A stretch of 64,000 nucleotides of DNA from Arthrobacter sp. ISL-28. GTDB taxonomy: Bacteria; Actinomycetota; Actinomycetes; Actinomycetales; Micrococcaceae. Location: contig NZ_JAGGPJ010000029.1 in assembly GCF_018613875.1 (NCBI RefSeq), positions 1 through 64,000 of the forward strand, given 5' to 3'. A model generated the notes under the pieces. That model saw nothing but the letters and a program-made list of their open reading frames with translations, did not search any database and had not been told where the DNA came from. A program made the translations under genes and the position numbers. Below, one piece after another: positions 18,379-26,659 of the stretch (positions are counted from its first letter, which is position 1; every line of letters starts with the position of its first letter).

Positions 18379-19310
18379 GCTGTTGCCGCCTTTCCAAGAC
18401 GAACGCGGGGGTCAAGTAGCGGGTAGGCGAGGTCGATGAGTAGCTGGACAGCCACCGCCAGCAGCGCGGTGAGGAGGACCGTTGCCTGGATGAGGGGATA
18501 GTCGCGGGTTTCAAGGGCCCGCACAATCAGCGAGCCGACTCCGGGCCAGGCGAACACCACTTCGACGACGACCACGCCGTTGAGCATGGCGGCGAAGCGG
18601 GTCCCGAGGGCGGTGAACACCGGGATGGCGGAGTTGCCCATGGCATAACGCCAGGTGAGCACCGAGTTCCGGACGCCGCGGGAGCGGGCCACCGTGAGGA
18701 ACGGGGCCGCGAAGTTGGCGGTCATTTCCCGCCGGACCATCCGGGATATCAGGGCGATCTGCAAGATAGCGATCGTGATGGTGGGCAGTACCAGCCCGCC
18801 CCAAGTGGCGAACCCGGAGGCCGGGAAGATGGGGATGAGGATGGCGAAACCGGTGAGGAGCATGATGCCGGTCCAGAAGTCCGGCATGGACTGCCCGGCG
18901 ATGGTCAGCACGTTCACGCCGAGTTCGCGGCCGGTGTCCGGCCGGCGGGACATCCAAACACCCAGCGGGATGGCCACGACGGCGGTCAGCAGGATCGCGG
19001 CGGTGGCGAGCGTGAGCGTGTAGGGCATCCGTTCGGCAACCACCTGCATGGCAGGGGCCTGAAAGGAGTAGGACGTTCCGAGGTTGCCGCTGAGCAGCTG
19101 CTGCAGGAAGATCCAGTACTGCTCCAGCACCGGCCGGTCCAGGCCGAACTGTTCGCGCACTTTGGCGAGCTGCTCGGAGGTGGCCAGCGGTCCGGCGTAG
19201 GAGACGGCCGGGTCTCCAGGTGCCATGCGGATCAGGATGAACACGGTGGACACCGTGAGGAACACTGTGAGTAGGCCCTGTCCCAGGCGCTTGAGGATGT
19301 AGTTCGTCAT
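18375..19310 (-). CDS. ABC importer permease, OppB/DppB-type
   Basis: The 311-residue protein starts MTNYILKRLGQGLLTVFLTV and has the OppB phrase RMAPGDPAVSYAG, with six predicted helices. The EAA loop region reads VVVEVVFAWPGVGSLIVRALETRDYPLIQ. It forms the channel with the OppC-type partner. The binding-protein gene lies 3 bp upstream. Confidence 0.93.
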   Translation of the reverse strand: MTNYILKRLGQGLLTVFLTVSTVFILIRMAPGDPAVSYAGPLATSEQLAKVREQFGLDRPVLEQYWIFLQQLLSGNLGTSYSFQAPAMQVVAERMPYTLTLATAAILLTAVVAIPLGVWMSRRPDTGRELGVNVLTIAGQSMPDFWTGIMLLTGFAILIPIFPASGFATWGGLVLPTITIAILQIALISRMVRREMTANFAAPFLTVARSRGVRNSVLTWRYAMGNSAIPVFTALGTRFAAMLNGVVVVEVVFAWPGVGSLIVRALETRDYPLIQATVLLTALLAVAVQLLIDLAYPLLDPRVRLGKAATA

Positions 19311-19313
19311 GGC

Positions 19314-20888
19314 TTAGGCCTCCAGCCGGACATCAACGAGTGGGTAGGAGTTGGTGGGTGCCAGATTGATGTTGGACACCCGCTCCCGGTGGGCGAGGAC
19401 GGACTTGGGCACGAACGCCCAGGCGCAGGGCCACGTGTCCCAGACAGCCTGCTGAGCTTCTTCCAGCAGTTTCCGCCGCCGGGCCGGATCCGCTTCGGCG
19501 GAGGCGGCCTGGATCTTGGCGGTGACTTCGGGGATCACGTAGCCCTGGTAAGTGTCCCGGGTCTTTTCCTTCTCCGACGTGCCTGCATACATGCCTTGCA
19601 GCATGGTGATGGCCAGGCCGGTGGGGCTGGGGTAGCCGTTGCCCAGCAGGTCCCAGTCGCCTTGCTTGCCCTGGCGCCAAGCCAGGATGTTGCCGCCGGG
19701 TTCGAACTGCTGCAGCTCCGCCTTCACGCCGATGGCGCCGAACATTTCCACCAGGGCCTCCATCACGGAGGTGTCGCTGGCGAACTCGCCCGTTTCCCAA
19801 ATGATCTTCAGCGTGAGGTCCTTGACGCCCAACTCCGCCAGGGTGGCCTTCGCCTTTTCCGGATCATAGGTGTACGTGCCGGTCTTGTGGTAGCCGGTGA
19901 GGCTGGACGGCGTCACGCCTGCAGCCTGGGTGACGGAGTCCACCAGGACGTCCCGCACCAGCGCCTCGCCGTCGATCGCCATGCTGAGTGCCTGGCGGAC
20001 GCGCGGGTCGGCCAGCGGGTGACCGGCGGGCTTGCGGAAGTTGAAGAAGATCTGGTTCAGCCGGAGGCTGGAAGCCTCTTGGAGTTCGACGCCGGGAAGT
20101 CCGGCGAGCTGCTCACGGGAGTCGGGCGTGATGGAGTCGATGACGTCAACCTCGCCGCTGCGCAGGGCTATGACGCGGCTGGACTCTTCGGGGAGGAACC
20201 GGACTTCCACGTTGTCCACCTCGGGTGCAGGGCCCCAGTAGTTCTCGTTGCGCGCCAGGCTGTAGGTACCTGCGCCCCGGTTGAACTTGGTGACCACGTA
20301 TGGGCCAGTGCCGAGGCCTTCCTGCAGTTCCTCCGGCTTGTTCTGCGCGGCAGGGGTAATCAGGATCATGCTCATGAGCGAGTCCAGGATGGGGATGGGC
20401 TTTTTGGACACCATCTTGAAGGTGCGGTCATCCACGGGAACCACGGCCGGGAATTCCGGGAAGAAGCCGGCCACGAAGGAGCCCTGCACCTGCTGGTACA
20501 TCTTCAGGGCGGTGGCAACGTCCTCCACCTGCACTGGGCTGCCGTCCGAGTAGCGGATGCCTTCGCGGAGCCGGACGGTCCACTCGGCGGGGCCTGTCAT
20601 TTCGAAGCGTTCGGCGAGGACCAGCACGGGCTTGGTCTCGGGGCCGATGGCGGTGAGGCCCTGCCGGACCGCGCGCTGGACGGTGACGGCGGCGTCGAAC
20701 TGGTTGAGTTTGTTGTCCAGGCTGACCAGTGACCGGTTAAGGGCCAGAGTCAGGGTGCTGGGTCCTGGCAGCCCGGTGGGGCCAGCGCAGCCGGCGAGGC
20801 TACCTGTGCCCAGCAGAAACCCGGCCGCTGCGCCGAACTGCAGCAGGCGGCGACGGGAAATCTCACTTCCTTGAGGAAGAACGGTCAT
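19314..20888 (-). CDS. Substrate-binding lipoprotein of the Opp/Dpp-type importer (Tat-exported)
   Basis: The 524-residue protein begins with a twin-arginine leader (SRRRLLQFGAAAG at 11-23) running into the lipobox SLAGC (Cys34), so it is folded before export and lipid-anchored. The body is an SBP family 5 protein (AERFEMTGPAEWTVRLREGI, then AYDP-like blocks). Family members bind peptides, nickel or, in catabolic loci like this one, oligosaccharides. It is the first gene of the importer operon and diverges from the kinase-PdxA gene. Confidence 0.92.
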   Translation of the reverse strand: MTVLPQGSEISRRRLLQFGAAAGFLLGTGSLAGCAGPTGLPGPSTLTLALNRSLVSLDNKLNQFDAAVTVQRAVRQGLTAIGPETKPVLVLAERFEMTGPAEWTVRLREGIRYSDGSPVQVEDVATALKMYQQVQGSFVAGFFPEFPAVVPVDDRTFKMVSKKPIPILDSLMSMILITPAAQNKPEELQEGLGTGPYVVTKFNRGAGTYSLARNENYWGPAPEVDNVEVRFLPEESSRVIALRSGEVDVIDSITPDSREQLAGLPGVELQEASSLRLNQIFFNFRKPAGHPLADPRVRQALSMAIDGEALVRDVLVDSVTQAAGVTPSSLTGYHKTGTYTYDPEKAKATLAELGVKDLTLKIIWETGEFASDTSVMEALVEMFGAIGVKAELQQFEPGGNILAWRQGKQGDWDLLGNGYPSPTGLAITMLQGMYAGTSEKEKTRDTYQGYVIPEVTAKIQAASAEADPARRRKLLEEAQQAVWDTWPCAWAFVPKSVLAHRERVSNINLAPTNSYPLVDVRLEA

Positions 20889-20974
20889 CGTTGACCTCTC
20901 GGTAGAACGGGGACGGCGTCCGGCCGGGTGGCTGCGCCGATGTTGTTTCCATCACTTTGTCACTCCTGCGTGAA

Positions 20975-20982
20975 TTGCGCAA
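20975..20982. promoter_or_regulatory. TTGCGCAA palindrome in the divergent promoter
   Basis: This 8-bp palindrome lies 14 bp from the larger palindrome at 20989 and shares its TTGCGC/GCGCAA ends. It is probably part of the same regulator-binding region. Confidence 0.45.
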
Positions 20983-20988
20983 CCCTTC

Positions 20989-21005
20989 TAGCGCGATTCG
21001 CGCAA
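20989..21005. promoter_or_regulatory. 17-bp operator candidate for the DeoR regulator
   Basis: TAGCGCGATTCGCGCAA is a near-perfect palindrome (GCGCG-ATT-CGCGC core). It is in the 191-bp region between the importer operon and the kinase-PdxA gene. A near copy (14 of 17 positions) occurs at 21795. The DeoR gene at 23522 is the natural candidate for binding it. Confidence 0.6.
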
Positions 21006-21079
21006 CCATGTCATGATAATGAAAAGCATCCCCGCACTCGGCGGGGGTCCCAGCCGACCATGACCTGGAAAGGAGCAAT

Positions 21080-23443
21080 GTGGCTTTCGTGTTTGTGCAA
21101 GCCGACGATTTCTCCGGTGCCGCTGAAGTTGGCTGCTGCTTTGAGCAGCGGGGTCTGTCTGCGGAGGTCCTGCTGGGAACAGACGGCGATGGCTCCTTCC
21201 GGGAGCGCGTCACCGACGTTGTCGTCGCTGACACCCACTCCCGTGGACTTCCTGAATCCGCCGCCGAAGCGCTGGTGGTTGAAGCGTTCTCCAGTCCGGC
21301 AGGTTCGGGTGCGCAGGTGGCGTTCAAGAAGATCGACTCGCTGTGGCGAGGTAACGTCCGCGCCGAGATAGCGGCTCTGACTGGATTGGGCTTCCATGCC
21401 GTTGTTGCCGGGGCACTCCCCCAGTTGCGGCGTTCGGTCCAGAGCGGTAAGCCATTCGTTGCCGGGACTCCCCTGATGCAAACAGACTTGTGGCAGGCCG
21501 AACTGTCGGGGCCGCCGGCTGACATTCCTTCCCTCCTCCGTCCGGAGGACCCTGCCTCAGTGCAGACCCTGGATCTCACCGAGGTGCGGTCCGGCTCGCT
21601 GCCGGCACAGCTGGACAGGCAGCTCACATCCCATCAGCCGGCACTGATGGTGGCTGACGGTGAAACCGTCCAGGACCTGGAACACGTGGTGGAAGCCCTG
21701 CTGGAGCTCGGCTTCACCGCCGGGGGCCGCCGCATAGTGCTGGTGGGAAGCGGCGGAATCGCGGACGTCCTTGCGCAGCGACTAGCTGCACAACTTGCGC
21801 GAAACGCGCAAAATGGGGCACAGGCTGAAGCAGCCAGCTCGGAACCGGAGGGAACCACGAAACCCGTGCTCGCCGTCGTCGGCTCCGCTTCCGGAACCGC
21901 ACAGGCTCAGCTAGCCCAGCTGGAAGCGCACGGCTTCACCATGATCCCGCTCGACCCTCAGCACATCGGCGCCTCCGGAACGTATGCCCAGCGACTCGCA
22001 GAAGCCCGGCAGGCGCTGGTCTCGGGGACCAACGTGGCCGTCTCCCTGCTGGCAGGCCAAGTGGATCCGGCACGCGCCGCCAGCTTCGTCCACGCACTGT
22101 CGCAGTTCGCAGCCCAGATGGCAAAGGGATCGGGCGCAGACCTAATCCTTACCGGCGGCGAGACGGCCCGGGAAGTCCTGGACGCCGTGGGCCTCCACAT
22201 ACTGGTGCCACTCACGGCCGTGCAGCACGGGGCGGTGCTTAGCCGCGCCGACGACGGAACGCTGGTGGGCACCAAGCCCGGCAGCTTCGGCGATGACCTC
22301 GCCCTTGTACAGCTTTACGACATAATCCGGGAGCGCCGCGGGCAATCCGCCCACGCTCCCGCCAGCACCCTTCCCAGCAAGACTTCCGAAAGATCTGGAG
22401 CAAAGATGACAACCGCCGCAACAAGCAGGACCAAGCAGAACGCCCTTCCCATCGTGGCCGTCACCATGGGCGATGGCGCCGGAGTGGGGCCAGAGGTGGT
22501 GGTGGCCGCCGTGCTGGATCCGCAGAGCAACGCCGAATGCCGGCCCGTGGTGATCGGAGACGCGCTGCGCCTCCGCCAAGCTGCGGACATCCTGGGCATC
22601 GAGGCGGACATCCAGGCTATCGATTCGGTGGAGGACGCTGTGTTCACGCCGGGTCGGGTGAACGTGATCGATCTGGCGCTGCTGCCGGAGGACTTACCAT
22701 GGGGGCGACTCTCCCCCGTGGCCGGGCACGCGGCCTACGAGTACATCCGGGTGGCCAGCGAGCTGGCGATGGCCGGGACGGTGCAGGCCATCTGCACGGC
22801 GCCGCTGAACAAGGAGGCCCTGCACGCCGCCGGGCACATCTTCCCCGGGCACACCGAGCTGCTGGCGCAGCTGACAGGCACGGAGGAAGTGTCAATGATG
22901 CTCTCCACCCCCAAGATCCGAGTAATCCACGTGACCACGCACATCGGACTGGTGGACGCCATCCGCAAGATCAATCCTGACCTCGTGGAGCGCACGATCC
23001 GCCGCGGCCACGAGGCCCTGGTCCGCGCGGGCATCCCGAACCCGAAGATCGGTGTCTGCGCCATCAACCCGCACGCCGGCGAAAACGGGCTGTTTGGCCA
23101 GGGCGAGGAAGCCGAGAAGATCGAGCCAGGCGTGAAGGCAGCGCAGGCTGATGGCATCGACGCCACCGGCCCGCTGCCGGCGGACACGTTGTTCTTCCTG
23201 GCTGGCCGGGGAGATTACGACCTGGTGGTGGCCATGTACCACGACCAGGGGCACGGCCCGGTGAAGGTGCTGGGCATCGAGGCCGGCGTGAACATCACAG
23301 TGGGGCTGCCGGTGATCCGCACATCCGTGGACCATGGCACCGCTTTTGACATTGCAGGGAAAGCAATCGCGGATTCCCGCAGCATGGTGGAGGCGCTGCA
23401 CCAGGCGGCGGAGATGGCCACCCGGCCCGGCGTGGCCGTGTAG
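21080..23443 (+). CDS. Fusion of four-carbon acid-sugar kinase (DUF1537) and PdxA-type dehydrogenase
   Basis: The GTG at 21080 with AAAGGAG upstream gives 787 residues. Residues 1 to about 430 are a DUF1537 kinase: ADDFSGAA at 8-15, KKIDS-LWRGN from 83, and the nucleotide-binding TGGET at 358-362. Residue 443 onward is a PdxA-like dehydrogenase: VAVTMGDGAGVGPE at 459, metal ligands in GHTELL (His591) and MYHDQGH (719-725). Known split homologues act in sequence: the kinase makes a C4-acid 4-phosphate, such as D-threonate 4-phosphate, and PdxA2 oxidises and decarboxylates it to dihydroxyacetone phosphate. Here one chain could do both. An ATG at 22406 preceded by GGAG could also yield a separate PdxA. 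Confidence 0.92.
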   Translation: MAFVFVQADDFSGAAEVGCCFEQRGLSAEVLLGTDGDGSFRERVTDVVVADTHSRGLPESAAEALVVEAFSSPAGSGAQVAFKKIDSLWRGNVRAEIAALTGLGFHAVVAGALPQLRRSVQSGKPFVAGTPLMQTDLWQAELSGPPADIPSLLRPEDPASVQTLDLTEVRSGSLPAQLDRQLTSHQPALMVADGETVQDLEHVVEALLELGFTAGGRRIVLVGSGGIADVLAQRLAAQLARNAQNGAQAEAASSEPEGTTKPVLAVVGSASGTAQAQLAQLEAHGFTMIPLDPQHIGASGTYAQRLAEARQALVSGTNVAVSLLAGQVDPARAASFVHALSQFAAQMAKGSGADLILTGGETAREVLDAVGLHILVPLTAVQHGAVLSRADDGTLVGTKPGSFGDDLALVQLYDIIRERRGQSAHAPASTLPSKTSERSGAKMTTAATSRTKQNALPIVAVTMGDGAGVGPEVVVAAVLDPQSNAECRPVVIGDALRLRQAADILGIEADIQAIDSVEDAVFTPGRVNVIDLALLPEDLPWGRLSPVAGHAAYEYIRVASELAMAGTVQAICTAPLNKEALHAAGHIFPGHTELLAQLTGTEEVSMMLSTPKIRVIHVTTHIGLVDAIRKINPDLVERTIRRGHEALVRAGIPNPKIGVCAINPHAGENGLFGQGEEAEKIEPGVKAAQADGIDATGPLPADTLFFLAGRGDYDLVVAMYHDQGHGPVKVLGIEAGVNITVGLPVIRTSVDHGTAFDIAGKAIADSRSMVEALHQAAEMATRPGVAV
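21795..21811. promoter_or_regulatory. Intragenic copy of the 17-bp operator
   Basis: TTGCGCGAAACGCGCAA is a perfect palindrome around AAA, inside the kinase coding sequence. It lies 806 bp downstream of the similar site at 20989. An intragenic auxiliary operator for looping is plausible. Confidence 0.5.
22392..22408 (+). promoter_or_regulatory. Internal ribosome-binding site and start within the fusion gene
   Basis: CTGGAG at about 22396-22401 lies 4-6 bases before an in-frame ATG at 22406, exactly where the PdxA domain starts. It looks like the relic, or a still active version, of a separate pdxA start. Confidence 0.45.
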
Positions 23444-23521
23444 GCGTGCGGGTGGTGCTGCGGGGAGTTACCGGGGGCGGGAACTAGCATGGTTACCACT
23501 GCCACGGGAAGGAGGCCGGGA

Positions 23522-24316
23522 ATGCTGTCGGCAAATGCTCGACGCGAGGAGATCTACCACCTCGCCGTCACCACCGGCCTGGCCTCCGTGGAGGAACTCT
23601 CCGCCCGGTTCGAGGTCACTGCCTCTACCATCCGCCGTGACCTCGCACTCCTGAACGCGCAAGGCAGACTGGCCCGTACCTACGGGGGCGCCATGGCCTT
23701 GGGTGCGCATCCTGAAGCGTCATTGCGGCAGCGCACCGGCGAGGCCTTTGAGCAGAAGCACGCCATTGCCCGTTGGGCCGCTTCGATAATCCGACCCGGC
23801 GAGAACATCCTGCTCGACGCCGGCTCCACAGTTGGTGCATTGGCCCACGAGCTGCGGGGCTTCGGGAAGCTGTCCGTCACCACCCCCGGCATCAACACCA
23901 TGCAGGAGCTGGCCGATTCGGAGGGCATCGACGTGGACTGCCTGGGTGGCCGCCTCCGGAACGTCAGCCAGAGTTTCCTGGGACCTCTGGCCGAGGCGGC
24001 GCTCGAGCGGATGAGCTTCGACAGCGTATTCCTCGGCGCCGACGCCGTCACCGCGGAAAACGGCATCTGCGAGGCCGACCACGCCCAAACCCGGCTCAAG
24101 GAGCTCATGGCCCGCCGTGGCAATAGCGTCTATGTACTGGCGGACTCGTCCAAGCTTGGCCAGCGGCCATTCCATGCGTGGGTACGGTTGGCGCTCCCTT
24201 GGACTCTGGTGACGGACGACGGCGCCGATCCGGCGGAGGTGCAGAAGTTCCGGGATGCCGGAGTGGCGGTTGAGGTTGCAGAGACTCCACGTCACGGCAC
24301 TGGAACCTCACCTTGA
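23522..24316 (+). CDS. DeoR/GlpR-family transcriptional regulator
   Basis: The ATG at 23522 has an excellent AAGGAGG at spacing 6, giving 264 residues; an earlier ATG at 23489 has no such site. The N-terminal helix-turn-helix reads VEELSARFEVTASTIRRDLALLNAQGRLARTYGGA, and the rest is the DeoR sugar-phosphate-sensing domain (ILLDAGSTVGALAHEL, then VFLGADAVTAENGICEAD). It is 78 bp downstream of the kinase-PdxA gene. It probably senses a phosphorylated C4 intermediate and represses both divergent units. Confidence 0.92.
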   Translation: MLSANARREEIYHLAVTTGLASVEELSARFEVTASTIRRDLALLNAQGRLARTYGGAMALGAHPEASLRQRTGEAFEQKHAIARWAASIIRPGENILLDAGSTVGALAHELRGFGKLSVTTPGINTMQELADSEGIDVDCLGGRLRNVSQSFLGPLAEAALERMSFDSVFLGADAVTAENGICEADHAQTRLKELMARRGNSVYVLADSSKLGQRPFHAWVRLALPWTLVTDDGADPAEVQKFRDAGVAVEVAETPRHGTGTSP

Positions 24317-24854
24317 TGCAGCTTCGCCAACCATTCTTTTGCACACCGGCTAGTCGTTACTCGACATATCCCATGGGCCCTCCGTCGAAAGCCATCCTGC
24401 TGAGGCGACCAGCCGACCCGAAAGCTCTGGGCAGGTGCCGGGAACAGACTGAACGGCCCTGACGGAACTGTGCAGTCCCGGAATCCCAAGAGCCAGGCGC
24501 TCGATAAATGTCCGGTAGCTGTCCGGTAGCCCGAACACCTCCACGGTCCGTTCGACCCCGACACAGGAGGCGCCGATCACAAGCCCACCGGCAGCCACAA
24601 CCTCCCTGATCACCACGCCGGGGACCTTGCCCCTGGGTCGGCCAGGAGCGTCAACCGCGCACGCCCCGACAACTTATCCCACAACAACTGTTCTTCCCCC
24701 GCAGGCCTCATCCCCGGCGACTAACCCATGAACCTCAAGGCCCATGAACTCACTCCGTGCAGGAGTTTTTTGAGGTTGCTGAGCACGGCTCCGGTCCCAC
24801 CTTCCGGTGACAACATCCGGACGGAGGAGGAAAATACAGGGCAGAGGAGAGCTC
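24317..24854. other. Intergenic region with one weak open frame
   Basis: No recognisable gene is visible. A minus-strand frame at 24350-24616 (88 codons, including VFGLPDSYRTFIERLALGIPG) has a plausible composition but no ribosome-binding site or known motif. It faintly resembles the ligand-binding half of Lrp/AsnC regulators and may be a remnant. No strong hairpin was seen. Confidence 0.3.
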
Positions 24855-25649
24855 ATGCTGTTGAAGCGAAAACTGCACGCGGCAGCCATTGCCGCAGCAG
24901 TGTTGACCCTGGCCGTAGGAAACCTCACCGGACGCACAACCGAACGCCCGCAGATTCCGGCGCTACCCTCGGAACTCGCCGTGACCGCGGCCCCCAATGG
25001 CCTCCAGGCCGCAGTCCTGCGAGGATGGGGGCCGGTCGTGGCGGGTGACGAGTTTTCCTATACCGGGGCGCCCGACCCCCGAAAGTGGAAGGTCTACGAC
25101 GGCCCCGGCCACGCGGGCAAAGGGGTCCGCAGCCCGAAGGCGTGGAAAGTGGGCAAGGGGGTGGCCACTGTTAGTGGGGATGCTTACGGCACCACGGGCG
25201 GGATGTCGGCAAGATTCGCCCGGCAAAAATATGGCCGATGGGAAGTGCGGATGAGAACCAGTGTGCGGGACCCGAAATACCACCCCGTCCTGCTTCTGTG
25301 GCCCAACGACAACACCTCCTCGAACTGTGCTGAAGTCGACTATGCCGAATCACTCGCGGACACCACCCTGATCAAGTTCTTCCTGCACTACGCCTGCCCC
25401 GGACCAGGCCGCTACCAGTCCCAGGCGGCACGCAAAATCGACACCACCAAATGGCACAACTACGCCGTGCAGTGGAACTCGGCCGGGATCACCGGATACA
25501 TCGATGGCGCCGTGTGGTTCACCGACACCGACCCGGCACACCTACCGAGGGTCGGAATGCACCAGACCCTCCAACTCGACTGGGTCCCCACCGGAAAACC
25601 CACCAAACCAAGTTGGATGCAGGTCGACTGGGTCCGCGTATACCGATGA
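24855..25649 (+). CDS. Secreted glycoside hydrolase family 16-like protein
   Basis: The ATG at 24855 (AGAGGAGA upstream) gives 264 residues with a signal peptide (MLLKRKLHAAAIAAAVLTLA). The GH16 catalytic motif ExDxxE is present as EVDYAE at 160-165, providing nucleophile and acid/base glutamates. Flanking blocks YGRWEVRMRT, LLLWPNDN and WHNYAVQWNSAGITGYIDG are typical of GH16 jelly rolls (laminarinase, lichenase and related endoglycanases). It would cut beta-glucans or galactans outside the cell. It stands alone with no transporter beside it. Confidence 0.85.
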   Translation: MLLKRKLHAAAIAAAVLTLAVGNLTGRTTERPQIPALPSELAVTAAPNGLQAAVLRGWGPVVAGDEFSYTGAPDPRKWKVYDGPGHAGKGVRSPKAWKVGKGVATVSGDAYGTTGGMSARFARQKYGRWEVRMRTSVRDPKYHPVLLLWPNDNTSSNCAEVDYAESLADTTLIKFFLHYACPGPGRYQSQAARKIDTTKWHNYAVQWNSAGITGYIDGAVWFTDTDPAHLPRVGMHQTLQLDWVPTGKPTKPSWMQVDWVRVYR

Positions 25650-25784
25650 CCAGGGCCTATCCCCCCGGTACGCCAGCGGGACAGAGACGGACCGAAAAGC
25701 CGGCCGCCCGGCTACGCAGGCATGGCCCGCCATCACAATTTCCGTGTCGCGAAACCTGTGAGCCCGACATCCTGCTCGGCCACG

Positions 25785-26169
25785 CATAAGTTGCTGCTGG
25801 ACTCGAAGGAGGAGCTCGCGGCAAATATGACCGCGGAGATGGGCGTAGTTCGCTCGAGCGTGGCGCTAACGCGCCCTTATAGTCTTCGACGATGTCAACC
25901 TTGACCGTGCCGTCGAAAAGATCACCGCTGCCAAGATGCGCAACATGGGCCGGCAACGGCCTGGAGAGGGCACGGAGATCGGCCCATTGACGACGCCAGC
26001 GTCGAGCACGGCGGATGGAGGTGGGGATGGTAGGCATCAACTCCGACATCATCTCCGACGTCGCCGTCCCTCTGGGAGGCGTGAAGGCGTCCAGAATCGG
26101 ACGTGAGGGTGGTGTGCGCGGTATCGATGAATCCTTGAGTTCAAGTACACGTTCAACCCACACCAGTGA
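25785..26169 (+). pseudogene. Aldehyde (succinate-semialdehyde type) dehydrogenase remnant
   Basis: Three separated pieces of one ALDH remain: an N-proximal helix (LLLDSKEELAANMTAEMG, 25791 on), a middle piece VFDDVNLDRAVEKITAAKM from 25882, and the C-terminus GINSDIISDVAVPLGGVK...GREGGVRGI followed, after a 1-base shift near 26131, by LEFKYTFNPHQ and a stop at 26167-26169. The catalytic Cys/Glu core between them is deleted, so it cannot work. It overlaps no intact gene. Confidence 0.8.
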
Positions 26170-26421
26170 CCGCGTACACTGCGACCCCGATCGTGGCCCT
26201 CAAAGGTTAATCCACCAATCACCCACCACGTGGGCTACCCGCAGCGCACGCCCTCCTCCCCCACCCAGGAATGCACGAAACGAAGAAGAGACCACACGAC
26301 CGTAGTCGTTAGAAGGGACCCTTATGCGGCAGGAACCACTCGCTTTGTTCCACGATCCGCTGGCTGGCCAGGCGACGTCAGCAGAGCGACGCATGGCCCG
26401 ATCAACGGCAACCGGAAAGAC

Positions 26422-26497
26422 GTCCTGCACGCAGGACAACCCGACAGCACGCGGAGCACGCCGCCGCCAGTGCGGCAGCCCGGGAAGCAGTCCCGGG
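26422..26497 (+). other. Cluster of three hairpins upstream of the MBL-fold gene
   Basis: Three perfect stem-loops follow each other: 26422-26437 (GTCCTG/CAGGAC, 4-base loop), 26463-26476 (GCCGC/GCGGC, 4-base loop) and 26479-26497 (CCCGGGA/TCCCGGG, 5-base loop). The 490-bp region 26170-26659 otherwise has no recognisable gene. It may be a structured leader RNA, although no known riboswitch was matched by eye. Confidence 0.35.
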
Positions 26498-26659
26498 ACC
26501 TCCGGACGCTGGAACGCGCGACCGCTACCAGAGGTGCGAACGCATGCGAGGCCCTCCCTTCCTAGGAGACTTTCGCGTGCCATAGTCTGAGGCCACCGGC
26601 CTGCGGCCCAAGGCAAAGAAGGCGGAAGCAGGACAGAAGACGCTTGGAAGGAATCACCC

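Noticed and set aside
19389..20732. 447-codon plus-strand frame opposite the binding lipoprotein gene
   Set aside because: Composition is typical of an antisense shadow (many Val, Gly, His), and the minus strand has a full SBP family 5 protein.
21078..21110. ATG at 21078 as the start of the kinase-PdxA gene
   Set aside because: It is out of frame with the kinase; the GTG at 21080 is in frame and has the better-spaced AAAGGAG.
26395..26500. SAM-type riboswitch before the MBL-fold gene
   Set aside because: GGCCCGATCAACGGCAACC looks similar, but the rest of the SAM-I and SAM-IV consensus is missing, so only a hairpin cluster is reported.
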